Origin: Prosthecochloris sp. | GTDB lineage: Bacteria; Bacteroidota; Chlorobiia; Chlorobiales; Chlorobiaceae | DNA length: 25,899 nucleotides | Assembly: GCA_004028745.1 (NCBI GenBank) | Contig: RAZP01000033.1 | Location: 1-25,899, forward strand | Reading direction: 5' to 3' | Part shown: positions 13,785 to 22,922 of the stretch, in pieces | How positions within the stretch are numbered: the first letter of the stretch is position 1 | Layout of the letters: each line of letters begins with the position of its first letter | The notes under the pieces: generated by a model | Told to the model about the DNA's origin: nothing | The model's input: the letters and a program-made list of their open reading frames with translations, nothing else | The model's database searches: none | Position numbers and translations under genes: made by a program

Positions 13785-14945
13785 ATGAAACGAAACAATT
13801 CTATCATGTCGAAGATCAAGCCTTATGTCATTGCAGTGATTATTGTTGTCACAGGAATCGTTATTGGCAGATTGCTCGGGTCCGGTAAAACTCAGCAGGA
13901 GAGGACTGTTCCCAAGAGGGACAGTCAGGTTCCCGTCGCCGAGATAACTAACGGCCAGGTACAGAGAAATATTACTATGAACGGTAAAGTTCAAGCGGTA
14001 AAAAAAATCGAGATCTATGCTGAAGTAACCGGTGTGTTTATCGATGGGGATAAGCCGTTCAGAGAAGGCCGCAGGTTCAGCAAGGGAGAGGTGCTGTTGA
14101 GAATCGAGGATAGTGTTTACCGCAATACAGTTCTGGCGGAAAAAAGCTCGTTGCTGAACGAGTTGACACTGCTTATGCCGGATCTTCTCATTGATTTTCC
14201 GGAATACGCGGGGCCATGGAAACAGTATCTTGAAGATTTCAGTATCGACAAGCCCCTCCGTCCCTTGCCATCAGCGCCAAATGACAGGCTGAGAAATTAC
14301 GTGGCAGCAAGGAATATCTACAATAAATTTTTCGCTGTCCGCAGTATGGAGGAAACGCTGGCTAAGTACCGAATTATCGCACCTTTCGATGGTGTGGTTA
14401 CTGTTTCTGAGGCAAATCCGGGTATACTGGTTCGTAATGGTCAGAAGCTTGGTGAATTTGCGGCAACAACTGCCTTTGAGCTGGAACTTTCTGCTCCGGT
14501 CCGGGACGCGGCATTTATTCGCCAGGGTGGCAGGGTTCTGCTTTCATCCGATGATTTCGACGGCTTGATCGAGGCGACGGTTGCAAGGGTAAACGAGACA
14601 ATCGATCCTGATACCCAGACTGTCGGAGTATACGTCCTCCTCAACGATCCTCGTCTGAAAGATGGCATGTACCTGTCGGCTTCCCTGGAGGTTCCGGTAG
14701 ATGCTGCCGCTGTGATTGCACGAGAACTGCTCGACAGGGAGAACCGCATGTTCGTTTTGCGTGATTCCATTCTTACACTTCTTCCAGTCGAAGTGGTTTC
14801 GGTTGACGGGAAAACTGCAATTGTGCGAGGTATTCAGGATGGTACGATGATTCTTGCCGAGCCGATGGAGGGGGCCTACAGCGGTATGGTGATATCCGAG
14901 CCGTCACTATCGATTCAGGAGGGGAACCTGACTGGTTCAAAGTAA
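13785..14945 (+). CDS. RND efflux membrane fusion protein (HlyD/AcrA family)
   Basis: 386 residues. A single N-terminal membrane anchor (about 12-31, VIAVIIVVTGIVIG) is followed by a periplasmic part: a first barrel-sandwich strand set (QVQRNITMNGKVQAVKKIEI, about 57-76), a helical hairpin region (about 120-190) that is only moderately long, the second lipoyl half (YRIIAPFDGVVTVSEANPG, about 195-213), a beta-barrel domain and a membrane-proximal domain. No lipoprotein cysteine is seen. These proteins bridge an RND pump and a TolC channel. The ATG at 13785 is used; an in-frame ATG at 13806 (MSKIKPYV) is possible. It lies 34 bases after marR and 99 bases before the RND gene. The pump substrate cannot be inferred. 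Confidence 0.9.
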   Translation: MKRNNSIMSKIKPYVIAVIIVVTGIVIGRLLGSGKTQQERTVPKRDSQVPVAEITNGQVQRNITMNGKVQAVKKIEIYAEVTGVFIDGDKPFREGRRFSKGEVLLRIEDSVYRNTVLAEKSSLLNELTLLMPDLLIDFPEYAGPWKQYLEDFSIDKPLRPLPSAPNDRLRNYVAARNIYNKFFAVRSMEETLAKYRIIAPFDGVVTVSEANPGILVRNGQKLGEFAATTAFELELSAPVRDAAFIRQGGRVLLSSDDFDGLIEATVARVNETIDPDTQTVGVYVLLNDPRLKDGMYLSASLEVPVDAAAVIARELLDRENRMFVLRDSILTLLPVEVVSVDGKTAIVRGIQDGTMILAEPMEGAYSGMVISEPSLSIQEGNLTGSK

Positions 14946-15044
14946 ATTGGGAAAGCTGTTTATAACAAAAAGGTGCAGCTCAACACATTCCGGCTTTGTC
15001 GGAAATTGCACGTTTTCGAGTTGCCTAAAAGCTGATTCTGGATT

Positions 15045-18000
15045 GTGAGAGGTATTATCAAGCAGTTTATCAAGTACCCGGTTCTGGGCAATGCAATTTT
15101 TCTTGCAATTTTCCTCTTCGGATTCCTTGCTTTCAAAGGGATGAAGACAACGTTTTTCCCCGATGTCCGCTCTCATACTATTTTTGTTGTTGCTTCCTTT
15201 CCCGGAGCTTCTCCTGAGGAGATCGAAGAAAGTATTACCCTGAAGATTGAGGATAAGCTCAAGGGGGTAACCGGTATCGAGCGGGTCACATCGGTCTCCC
15301 AGGAAAACTCGGCTACCATTACTGTAGAGCTGTTGTCGGAATATGATGTCAACGTGCTGCTGCAGGAAGTGACCAATGCGGTTGATCAGATCAGCTCTTT
15401 CCCTGCCGGGCTGGAAAAAATCAGGGTATACAAGATGGAGATGACTGATTTTGTCGTTGCTTACTCTATCTACGGGGATGTTGATCTTCAGGTACTGAAA
15501 ACTTATGCCCGGAGAATTGAACGTGACTTGCGCAACAAAGAGGACATTTCCAAAATCACCCTGAGCGGGTTTCCGGAAGAGGAGATCGAGGTAAGTATCC
15601 GTGAGGATGTACTGAAATCTTATGGTCTGACGTTTGATGAGGTGGCTGCCGCTGTCAGCAAGGCCAATCTGAGGATAACCGGCGGGACTATCAAAGGGGC
15701 TGAAGAGGAACTCCTGATACGCTCGGATAACCAGGGGTATTATGCTGAAGATCTTGAAAACCTCGTGGTGCGTACCACCGAGGCGGGTGGGCTGGTGCAT
15801 TTGAAAGACGTTGCTGTGGTAAAAGACCGCTGGTCGGAGGACCCGAACCGGACCTACTATGACGGAAAACCCTCGGTCACGATTGATATCGACAAGACCA
15901 GTGACGAAGACATGTTTACCATTGCCGGAAAGGCCGCGGCATTCATGGAAAAGTTTGATGCCAAACATGATGATATATCGATCAGTCTGCTTCGTGACGG
16001 TTCGGGAATTGTGCAGGAACGTGCAAATATTCTCACCAGCAACGGTCTTATCGGAAGCATTCTCGTCGTGCTTTTTCTCTCCTTTTCACTGAATCCGAGG
16101 ATGGCTTTCTGGGTTGCTCTGTCGATACCGCTTTCATTCGCCGGCATGTTCATGCTCGGCACTTTTTACGGATTGACCATCAATGTTGTATCCCTGCTTG
16201 CCATGATCCTTGTGGTCGGTATCCTGGTGGATGACGGTATCGTTATTGCGGAGAGCATCTATCAACAGTATGAAAAAGGGATGAAACCTCTTGATGCGGC
16301 GGTCAAGGGTACCATGGACGTGCTCCCATCGGTTTTGGCAGCCGTGCTGACAACCATTGTGTTCTTCATGTTGTTTTTGTTTCTTGAAGGCTCTTTCGGG
16401 GAGCGGTTCAGGGATATCGGCTTTGTCGTTATTGCCACTCTTCTGATTTCTCTCGTCGAGGGAATTTTCATCCTTCCCGGTCATATAGCACATTCACGGG
16501 CATTGCGTGGGGACCCTGGTCAGAAAACCTGGCTGTTGCGTAAATCAGAGGCATTTATACACTTTCAAAGGGATCGACTTTATGCACCGGTTCTGCGTTT
16601 CAGTATAAAAAATCCTCTCATTACGGCCATGGTTCCGGTTGCACTGCTGATCATTACGATCGGGGCTTTGCAGGGAGGAATAGTCAAACTCACGTTTTTC
16701 CCGAACCTCGAGTTTGACAACGTCGAACTGACGTTTGAAATGCCTGCGGGAACGCGCCATACAGTAACGGACAGTCTGCTGGCCCGAATGGAAATGAATG
16801 TAAAAGAGGTCAGCGACGAATACAGGGAAGAATACGGACAGGATCTTGTCAAGGCAATCGGGCGCAGGGTCGGGCCTGATGCACATAAAGGGGGACTGAG
16901 GATCACCTTGCTCGAGAGCCAGTTCCGGCAATGGTCGAGCAGGCAGGTATCCAACGCTATAAGAGAGAAAATCGGTGCTGTTCCGGGTGCGGAGAAATTG
17001 CAGGTTGGAACCGGTGGTTTCTGGGGAATGCCGGTGTCGATTGCACTCAAGAGCGACAATCTGGAGCAGTTGAGAGGAGCGAAAGAGTCCCTCGAGAGAG
17101 AATTGAAAAAAATGCCGGAACTCAAGGATATCATCGATGACGACCCGCCGGGTTTGCGTGAGGTTCGGGTCACCCTCAACGATAAAGCACGGTCGCTCGG
17201 CCTCACCGAAGCCGAGGTGATGAACCAGGTCAGGAGCGGGTTTTTCGGCTATGAAACTCAGAGGATTCTGCGGGGTATAGACGAAGTAAAAGTCTGGGTC
17301 CGCTTTCCCGAAACGGATCGTGAATCTGTGGCCAAAATGGAGCGGATGGATATTCGCTTGCCCGACGGCAGGGCTTTTCCTCTTGGCGCAATCGCCGACG
17401 TGCAGATTCAGCGGGGGGTATCTTCCGTCAACCATATCGATGCACAAAGGGTTGTAAAAATCGAGGCGGATATTGCCGACTCAAAGGAGTCAGTTCCCGA
17501 TCTTCTGCAGCGTATAGAGTTGCAGATTATGCCAGGGCTTCTGAATGCGTTTCCCGATGTGAGCTATGATTTTGAAGGGCAGAGCAGGGAAAGCGACAAG
17601 ACAACCAACTCAATGAAGAAAGTCTTTCCGGTCGTTCTGGGAATGATGTTTCTGGTTGTTGTTTTTTCTTTCCGCTCTTTTCTGCAGGCGTTTATTGTCT
17701 TTCTCATGATTCCGTTAAGTTTTGTCGGAGTTGTGTGGGGGCATTTTATCCAGGGTTATCTGATAAGTATTCTTTCGATTTTCGGTGTCATCGCTCTTAT
17801 CGGTATTGTCATTAACAACGCTTTGGTTTTTGTCAATGCGTTCAACAGCCGCCTGCAGGCCGGGAAGCATTTTAATGATGCGCTTTATGAAGTGGGGCTA
17901 AGCCGTTTCAGGCCTATTGTCCTTACTTCGTTAACCACCATTGCCGGTCTTGGTCCGCTGATTTTCGAACAGAGCCGTCAGGCACAATTCCTGAGCCCTA

Positions 18001-18209
18001 TGGCAATCTCCGTTGCATACGGATTGTTGTTCGGGACACTCCTGACCCTTGTGATGTTGCCTGCCTTGCTGGTTTTGCTGAATCGTATAAAGGTGTTTTT
18101 TGTTGGTTTGTTTTCCGGCGAAAGACCTTCTCCCGAGGCTGTCGAGCCGGCAAACATGCAGAGAGAACTGTTTGAGGGGGAAGAGCGGGAGCAGGGGACA
18201 GTGAGCTGA
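15045..18209 (+). CDS. RND family efflux transporter (AcrB/MexB type)
   Basis: 1054 residues, the usual size. Twelve membrane helices are arranged 1+5 and 1+5: helix 1 at about 13-30, helices 2-6 at about 335-480, helix 7 at about 525-545, helices 8-12 at about 857-1035, with two large periplasmic loops between. The proton-relay acids are present as D396-D397 in GILVDDGIVIAES. The late helix LIGIVINNALVFVNAF has Asn-Asn where AcrB has Gly-Lys-N-A, so the usual Lys of the relay is not at that place. The start is GTG at 15045; a stop 10 bases upstream in frame leaves no other good choice. The protein pumps a hydrophobic or ionic substrate from the periplasm or inner membrane through the MFP and TolC partners coded on either side. 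Confidence 0.93.
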   Translation: MRGIIKQFIKYPVLGNAIFLAIFLFGFLAFKGMKTTFFPDVRSHTIFVVASFPGASPEEIEESITLKIEDKLKGVTGIERVTSVSQENSATITVELLSEYDVNVLLQEVTNAVDQISSFPAGLEKIRVYKMEMTDFVVAYSIYGDVDLQVLKTYARRIERDLRNKEDISKITLSGFPEEEIEVSIREDVLKSYGLTFDEVAAAVSKANLRITGGTIKGAEEELLIRSDNQGYYAEDLENLVVRTTEAGGLVHLKDVAVVKDRWSEDPNRTYYDGKPSVTIDIDKTSDEDMFTIAGKAAAFMEKFDAKHDDISISLLRDGSGIVQERANILTSNGLIGSILVVLFLSFSLNPRMAFWVALSIPLSFAGMFMLGTFYGLTINVVSLLAMILVVGILVDDGIVIAESIYQQYEKGMKPLDAAVKGTMDVLPSVLAAVLTTIVFFMLFLFLEGSFGERFRDIGFVVIATLLISLVEGIFILPGHIAHSRALRGDPGQKTWLLRKSEAFIHFQRDRLYAPVLRFSIKNPLITAMVPVALLIITIGALQGGIVKLTFFPNLEFDNVELTFEMPAGTRHTVTDSLLARMEMNVKEVSDEYREEYGQDLVKAIGRRVGPDAHKGGLRITLLESQFRQWSSRQVSNAIREKIGAVPGAEKLQVGTGGFWGMPVSIALKSDNLEQLRGAKESLERELKKMPELKDIIDDDPPGLREVRVTLNDKARSLGLTEAEVMNQVRSGFFGYETQRILRGIDEVKVWVRFPETDRESVAKMERMDIRLPDGRAFPLGAIADVQIQRGVSSVNHIDAQRVVKIEADIADSKESVPDLLQRIELQIMPGLLNAFPDVSYDFEGQSRESDKTTNSMKKVFPVVLGMMFLVVVFSFRSFLQAFIVFLMIPLSFVGVVWGHFIQGYLISILSIFGVIALIGIVINNALVFVNAFNSRLQAGKHFNDALYEVGLSRFRPIVLTSLTTIAGLGPLIFEQSRQAQFLSPMAISVAYGLLFGTLLTLVMLPALLVLLNRIKVFFVGLFSGERPSPEAVEPANMQRELFEGEEREQGTVS

Positions 18210-18372
18210 AATGCATTGTTGAGGTGCTGATGTGTTGAGTTGTTGATGCGTTGAAGATGACGGGAGGATGGCAAGTACGTGCCCTTGTGAAAAATTAAAG
18301 GCCGGGAGGTAAGAGGACTGGGGAGGCATGAAGAGAAAAGGAATGTTTGAGACGCAGAAAACAGAAGGCATC

Positions 18373-19713
18373 ATGAAAAAAAGAAAAAATCACGTTTTTA
18401 CCTGCGGCGACACGTTGCTTGGCGGGTTTGTGCTGTTTCTCAGTTTGTTCCTGGTTTCACCGCTGTCTGCTGCTGAACTGTTGAGTCTTGATGAGGCTAT
18501 TGCCGAGGCTCTTGCCAGCAACCAGGATATCCAGGTCGCAAGAGGAGAGGAAAAAATCAGCAGCAACAATGTCAACATCGGAAATGCGGGACTGCTGCCG
18601 AGAATAGATCTTGTCGGGTCTGTGAACTACCAAGATAATGAAGAACCTTCAATGTCAGGACTCACCGAGTTCACCTCGACAAGCGCTACCCTGCAAGCCA
18701 GCTATACATTGTTTGATGGATTCGGTAACATCTATACCTTCAGAAAACTTAAAAGCGCAGGCAGGCTCGGCAGGTTTCTTGCGCGTAATACTATTGAAGA
18801 CGTGATTCTGGAGGTGAGTGAGGCATATTACAACCTTGCCGATGCAACCGAGCAAGTGGCCGTTGCCGAAGAGGCCCTTGCAATATCCGGAGACAGGCTC
18901 AAACGTGCCCGTCTCAGGTCCGAATACGGACAGGCAAACACCCTTGAGGTGCTGTCTGCATCGGTGGATGCCAATGCAGACAGTGTCGCCTGGAAGGAAG
19001 CTGTACTTGACATGGAAAACGCAAACCGTGCATTGAACCTTTTACTGAGCCGTCCCATTGATACATCATACGCGGTCAAAAGCGAAGTTTCTTTCGACAA
19101 GAGCCTGAGGAAAGAGGAGATACTTCAGAACGCGAAGCAATCTTTTTCATCATATCTTATCGCTCGTGAATCGGTAAAGCAGGCGGAGTACGATCTTGGT
19201 ATAGCACGCTCCGATTTTTTCCCTGAACTGGGTGTTCAGGCCGGTTATGGTTTCGGTGATACCGTTGCAGGGTTTGATACGGGAATGGATGATCTGTCAG
19301 GGAGCTTTTCCGCGGCGCTTACGCTGAATTTCAATTTGTTCAACGGTTTTCAGTCAAGCATCAGAAGCCAGAACGCCCGCATTGAGCTGCAGAACAGTAA
19401 GCTGCTTGAACAGAAAGCCCTCAATGAGCTGGAAAAACAGGTTGCTGATACCTGGCAGGAGTACCTGAACACCCTTGATATTCTGGAGTTTCAGAAAAAA
19501 AATCTTGAAACGGCAGAACTGAACTTCAGACGTTCAAAAGAGTTATATGTGCTCGGACAGTTGACAACAACAACGTTCAGGGAGGCCCAGCTCAATCTGA
19601 TCAATGAACAAAAAAGCATTGCTTCCGCGAGGTATGATGCAAAGATACTCGAACTGAAACTGAAGCGGTTTGCCGGCAAGCTGGTCACGGAAGAGGAAGT
19701 GGAGAAGCAGTAG
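18373..19713 (+). CDS. TolC-like outer membrane efflux protein
   Basis: 446 residues from the ATG at 18373, chosen because AGAAGG lies 5 bases upstream and the product then begins with a clean signal peptide: MKKRKNHV, a hydrophobic stretch FVLFLSLFLVSPLSA and a likely cut after SAA. An in-frame ATG at 18328 would add 15 polar residues. The mature part has two OEP repeats (LSLDEAIAEALASN at the first, KEEILQNAKQSFSSYLIARE at the second), each with long amphipathic helices and short beta segments (LQASYTLFDGFG and LTLNFNLFNGFQ, the paired strand motifs of the outer-membrane barrel). It is the exit duct of the tripartite pump. It follows the RND gene after 163 bases of low-complexity TGTTGAG-rich DNA. 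Confidence 0.92.
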   Translation: MKKRKNHVFTCGDTLLGGFVLFLSLFLVSPLSAAELLSLDEAIAEALASNQDIQVARGEEKISSNNVNIGNAGLLPRIDLVGSVNYQDNEEPSMSGLTEFTSTSATLQASYTLFDGFGNIYTFRKLKSAGRLGRFLARNTIEDVILEVSEAYYNLADATEQVAVAEEALAISGDRLKRARLRSEYGQANTLEVLSASVDANADSVAWKEAVLDMENANRALNLLLSRPIDTSYAVKSEVSFDKSLRKEEILQNAKQSFSSYLIARESVKQAEYDLGIARSDFFPELGVQAGYGFGDTVAGFDTGMDDLSGSFSAALTLNFNLFNGFQSSIRSQNARIELQNSKLLEQKALNELEKQVADTWQEYLNTLDILEFQKKNLETAELNFRRSKELYVLGQLTTTTFREAQLNLINEQKSIASARYDAKILELKLKRFAGKLVTEEEVEKQ

Positions 19714-19802
19714 TGCCTGCTTGGTGAACCATTGAATGCTTTGGCTCCGGATGATGTTGTATTAGCAGAGAACATTTTTATCCCCGGGAAAGGAAAAAGT
19801 GT

Positions 19803-19833
19803 TTGTTTCTAATAGACAGAGTGCTATATTTAG
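19803..19833 (+). promoter_or_regulatory. Promoter of the tRNA-Pro/Arg/His/Glu cluster
   Basis: TTG (19803-19805), a 19-base spacer and TATATTTAG (19825-19833) fit the Bacteroidetes/Chlorobi form closely. It lies 16 bases before tRNA-Pro. Confidence 0.6.
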
Positions 19834-19848
19834 AGCCTTCCAGTAAAG

Positions 19849-19921
19849 CGGGGCATGGCGCAGCTGGTAGCGTGCCTGCTTTGGGAGCAGGAGGTCCCGA
19901 GTTCGAGTCTCGGTGCCCCGA
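19849..19921 (+). tRNA. tRNA-Pro (anticodon TGG)
   Basis: Acceptor CGGGGCA/TGCCCCG, D stem GCGC/GCGT, anticodon stem CCTGC/GCAGG around loop TTTGGGA (anticodon TGG), T arm CCGAG-TTCGAGT-CTCGG, discriminator A. CCA is not encoded. First of four tRNA genes in a row. Confidence 0.97.
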
Positions 19922-19956
19922 CAGATGTGAAAATGTTCATTGGTTGGAGCTTAGTT

Positions 19957-20030
<74 letters not shown>

Positions 20031-20052
20031 CAATGCAGTATACCATTTATAT

Positions 20053-20127
20053 GGTGATTGTAGCTCAGTTGGTTAGAGCGCCAGGTTGTGGCCCTGGAGG
20101 TCGGGGGTTCGAGTCCCCTCATTCACC
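20053..20127 (+). tRNA. tRNA-His (anticodon GTG)
   Basis: Anticodon stem CCAGG/CCTGG around loop TTGTGGC (anticodon GTG); D stem GCTC/GAGC; T arm GGGGG-TTCGAGT-CCCCT. The extra 5' G (20053) that marks tRNA-His faces C73. The acceptor GTGATTG/CATTCAC has a T-T mismatch at pair 5-68. MITE copy E begins 5 bases downstream. Confidence 0.95.
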
Positions 20128-20132
20128 CTCTT

Positions 20133-20274
20133 GGGTACCTCTATTTATTGTTGTGAGCGCCTTGAGTGCAAGGCGGACGGAGTGCAGAAACCGGAGTGTA
20201 CACAGAGTACATGAGGATTTCGAGCACCGACCAACGAAGTAATCATGGTGCGCAACAGATAAATAGAGATGCCC
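20133..20274 (+). mobile_element. MITE copy E (142 bp) inside the tRNA cluster
   Basis: Ends GGGTACCTCTATTTATT and AGATAAATAGAGATGCCC, long-form interior like copies A and B, and a perfect 4-bp duplication TCTT (20129-20132 and 20275-20278). It separates tRNA-His from tRNA-Glu, 5 bases after one and 7 before the other. Confidence 0.92.
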
Positions 20275-20281
20275 TCTTGAT

Positions 20282-20353
20282 GGCCCCATGGACTAGTGGT
20301 TAGGTCACCACCCTTTCAAGGTGGTAGCACGGGTTCAAATCCCGTTGGGGTCA
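20282..20353 (+). tRNA. tRNA-Glu (anticodon TTC)
   Basis: Acceptor GGCCCCA/TGGGGTC, anticodon stem CCACC/GGTGG around loop CTTTCAA (anticodon TTC), T arm ACGGG-TTCAAAT-CCCGT, discriminator A. CCA is not encoded. Last of the cluster. Confidence 0.97.
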
Positions 20354-20459
20354 CATACTATCTCTCACGAGATCCGGCCAGTCTTTGTTATGTGTTAAAG
20401 CCGGTGTTTTGTTGTGTCAAGTTGCCGGGTTATCGGGAATGATAGTTTCTTTCTGTACG

Positions 20460-20491
20460 GCTCTGTTCGATATTCGATCAGGGCTTTTTTT
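20460..20491 (+). terminator. Terminator-like hairpin before pheT
   Basis: GCTCTG-T-TCG and CGA-T-CAGGGC form an imperfect stem around ATATT, followed by seven T. It lies 107 bases after tRNA-Glu and ends 22 bases before the pheT start. It may end the tRNA transcript or act as an attenuator of pheT. An 18-codon frame (20439-20495, MIVSFCTALFDIRSGLFL) crosses it. Confidence 0.55.
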
Positions 20492-20513
20492 GTGAATACA
20501 GAAATCGACCTCT

Positions 20514-22922
20514 ATGAAAATCTCCGTAAACTGGCTCAAAGATTTTATCCCTTTCCCGATTCCGGACATTCCTTCCCTGGTCGATAAGCTTACTTTTCTG
20601 GGACTCGAGGTTGAGGATGTTATTGACAGGAAACTTCCTGACTCCCTTGTAGTCGTCGGAAAAATTAAAGAGGCCAAACCTCATCCTAATGCTGATCGCC
20701 TCAGGGTTTGCATGGTCGATACGGGTCAGACGGAGCCGTTGCAGATTGTATGCGGTGCACCCAATGTTGCCGAGGGACAGCTTGTTCCTGTTGCAATGAT
20801 CGGTGCAGTGTTTGAAGCCCCTGGAGAAGGTGCCTTCACAATAAAAAAATCCAAAATACGCGGTGAGCTTTCATTAGGGATGATCTGCGCTGCAGATGAG
20901 CTTGGTTTATCTGATGACCATTCAGGGATCATGGTACTTGAGGAGCATTACGAGGTGGGCGCCCCCCTGGCATCGTATCTCGAAGCAGATACGATTCTCG
21001 ATATAGCAGTTACCCCGAATCGCCCCGACGTACTCTCACACCTCGGAGTGGCACGGGAGATCGCAGGTACAGCAGAAGTGAGACTGCCTGAAGCCTTCAG
21101 GGTTGATTTTTTGGATGCAGGGAGGCTTGTAAAGGTAGAAGATTCGAAAATGTGCCCCTACTATACAGGTATTGTTATCCGCAATGTAACTGTCGGAGAA
21201 TCACCCTCATGGCTGAAACGGAAGATTGAAAGTATCGGTCTCCGTCCCAGAAACAATATCGTTGATATAACCAACTATATACTGCATGCTCTCGGACAGC
21301 CTCTCCATGCTTTCGATCTTTCGGAGCTGCACGGGGGAGGTGTACGTGTTAGAAGCGATGTAAGCGGGCAGATCGTTGCTATCAACCAGGAAACTTACCA
21401 GCTTGAAACAGGCATTCCGGTAATCTGCGATCTTGAAAAACCGGTGGCTATTGCAGGCATCATGGGCGGTCTCTATTCGGCGGTAAGCAAGACAACGAAC
21501 GATATTTTGCTTGAATCTGCATATTTTTCGCCTTCTGCGGTTAGAAAGGCATCAAAACGGCTTGGATTGACAAGTGATTCGGCCTACCGTTTTGAACGGG
21601 GTACGGATCCGAAAATTGTTCGTTTTGCTGCCGAATGTGCAGTCAAACTCATTCTCGAACTCGCCGGTGGAGAAGTTGTTGCCGCAGAAGAGGCTGGCAG
21701 GATGCCTTTTGACCATAAAAATGTGACTCTTCGCCCCCAAAAGGCAAACGAGATACTTGGTTGTTCCGTACCTGTGGAAAAAATGATTTCCATGCTTGAA
21801 CATATCGGGTTCGGTGTTGTTGATACTGGCGGGGAGACACTGGTTTTCGCCGTTCCGTCTTTCAGGGTTGATGTAGATCAGGAAATAGATCTTGTCGAGG
21901 AGATAGCACGACTTGAAGGGTATAATAATATCCCTGCTGCGGAAAGAATGGTGGCAAATTATCCCCAGTCCCGCAAAAGCCCTGAATATTTTCCGGATTA
22001 TCTGCGTTCAGTTATGATTGGTTTGCAGTTCAAGGAAATTCTCACTAATCCATTGATTACAAAACGCGATGCCAGCTTGTTTGAACAGAGAGCAGTTCCG
22101 GTGTTAAACCCCATAAGTGAAGGTCTTGAAGTGTTGCGCCCCTCTCTTGTGCCAACAATACTGAAAGTTATTTCCCACAACATCAAGCATGGCAGCAGGA
22201 ATATGCGGCTTTTCGAAATTGCTCATGCTTTTTTCGCGGCGGATCAGAGGAAAGGAGGCCGGGAAAGTTTTGAAGAAAAAGAAATACTTGTTATCGCACT
22301 TACAGGTAACCGGTATCCGGTAAGCTGGGTGCAAAAAAAGGAGCACGTTGACTTTTTTGATATCAAGGGCTCGGTAGAGATGTTGCTTGAGAAACTGAAT
22401 TTGTTTGACAAATCATCGCTTAATATTTATAATGATATAACTCTTTCCATTGTATGCGACTGGGAGGATGAGGATAGTACCCTGAATCTGCATGCCGGGA
22501 AAGTTCAACAGGTAGCGCCTGAAATGCTCGAGGCTTTTGACATTGATCAGCCTGTTTACATTGCGGAAATAGATGTGGAGGTTCTGGAACGCTGTTTTAC
22601 TTTGGATGTTTGTTATAAGCCTCCTTCCAGGTATCCTGTCGTTGAAAGGGATTTATCATTTATGCTTCCTGAAGGCTTGAGGGTTCAACAACTGGTTGAT
22701 TGTGTGAAAGCAAGCGATGCTCTGATCAGGAGCGTTCAGGTTTTTGATCTTTTCGAGCGTGAATCGGAAAATAATTCAGGAAAGGTGGAAAGAAGTGTGG
22801 CGTTATCACTGAATATTGTGGATCCTTCCGGGACTTTGACGGAGGAAAGAGTAAACAGGATTCTCCGGAAAGTCATGGAAGATGCAGAGAGCAAGCTTGG
22901 TGCGGTAATTCGGCAAGTTTGA
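20514..22922 (+). CDS. pheT: Phenylalanyl-tRNA synthetase beta subunit
   Basis: 802 residues, the full bacterial length. Domains in order: N-terminal MKISVNWLKDFIPF; EMAP/tRNA-binding OB fold at about 42-150 (VVVGKIKEAKPHPNADRLRV, CGAPNV); B3/B4 editing region at about 210-370 (DITNYILHALGQPLHAFD); B5 at about 400-470; the catalytic-like core at about 480-690; and the C-terminal FDX-ACB anticodon-binding domain from about 701 (YKPPSRYPVVERDLSF). With PheS it forms the (alpha-beta)2 enzyme that charges tRNA-Phe and removes mischarged tyrosine. pheS is not in the window, so the two subunits are unlinked or pheS lies elsewhere. The stop overlaps the next gene's start (TGATG), showing translational coupling. 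A terminator-like hairpin lies just upstream. Confidence 0.97.
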   Translation: MKISVNWLKDFIPFPIPDIPSLVDKLTFLGLEVEDVIDRKLPDSLVVVGKIKEAKPHPNADRLRVCMVDTGQTEPLQIVCGAPNVAEGQLVPVAMIGAVFEAPGEGAFTIKKSKIRGELSLGMICAADELGLSDDHSGIMVLEEHYEVGAPLASYLEADTILDIAVTPNRPDVLSHLGVAREIAGTAEVRLPEAFRVDFLDAGRLVKVEDSKMCPYYTGIVIRNVTVGESPSWLKRKIESIGLRPRNNIVDITNYILHALGQPLHAFDLSELHGGGVRVRSDVSGQIVAINQETYQLETGIPVICDLEKPVAIAGIMGGLYSAVSKTTNDILLESAYFSPSAVRKASKRLGLTSDSAYRFERGTDPKIVRFAAECAVKLILELAGGEVVAAEEAGRMPFDHKNVTLRPQKANEILGCSVPVEKMISMLEHIGFGVVDTGGETLVFAVPSFRVDVDQEIDLVEEIARLEGYNNIPAAERMVANYPQSRKSPEYFPDYLRSVMIGLQFKEILTNPLITKRDASLFEQRAVPVLNPISEGLEVLRPSLVPTILKVISHNIKHGSRNMRLFEIAHAFFAADQRKGGRESFEEKEILVIALTGNRYPVSWVQKKEHVDFFDIKGSVEMLLEKLNLFDKSSLNIYNDITLSIVCDWEDEDSTLNLHAGKVQQVAPEMLEAFDIDQPVYIAEIDVEVLERCFTLDVCYKPPSRYPVVERDLSFMLPEGLRVQQLVDCVKASDALIRSVQVFDLFERESENNSGKVERSVALSLNIVDPSGTLTEERVNRILRKVMEDAESKLGAVIRQV

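Noticed and set aside
14937..17447. Long minus-strand frames opposite the RND gene
   Set aside because: They are antisense shadows of the RND coding sequence, with no ribosome-binding sites or family motifs.
18219..18256. TGTTGAG-rich stretch before tolC as a regulatory repeat
   Set aside because: It is short, degenerate low-complexity DNA, similar to CAAC-rich sequence at 4285-4315; no dyad or clear unit is seen.
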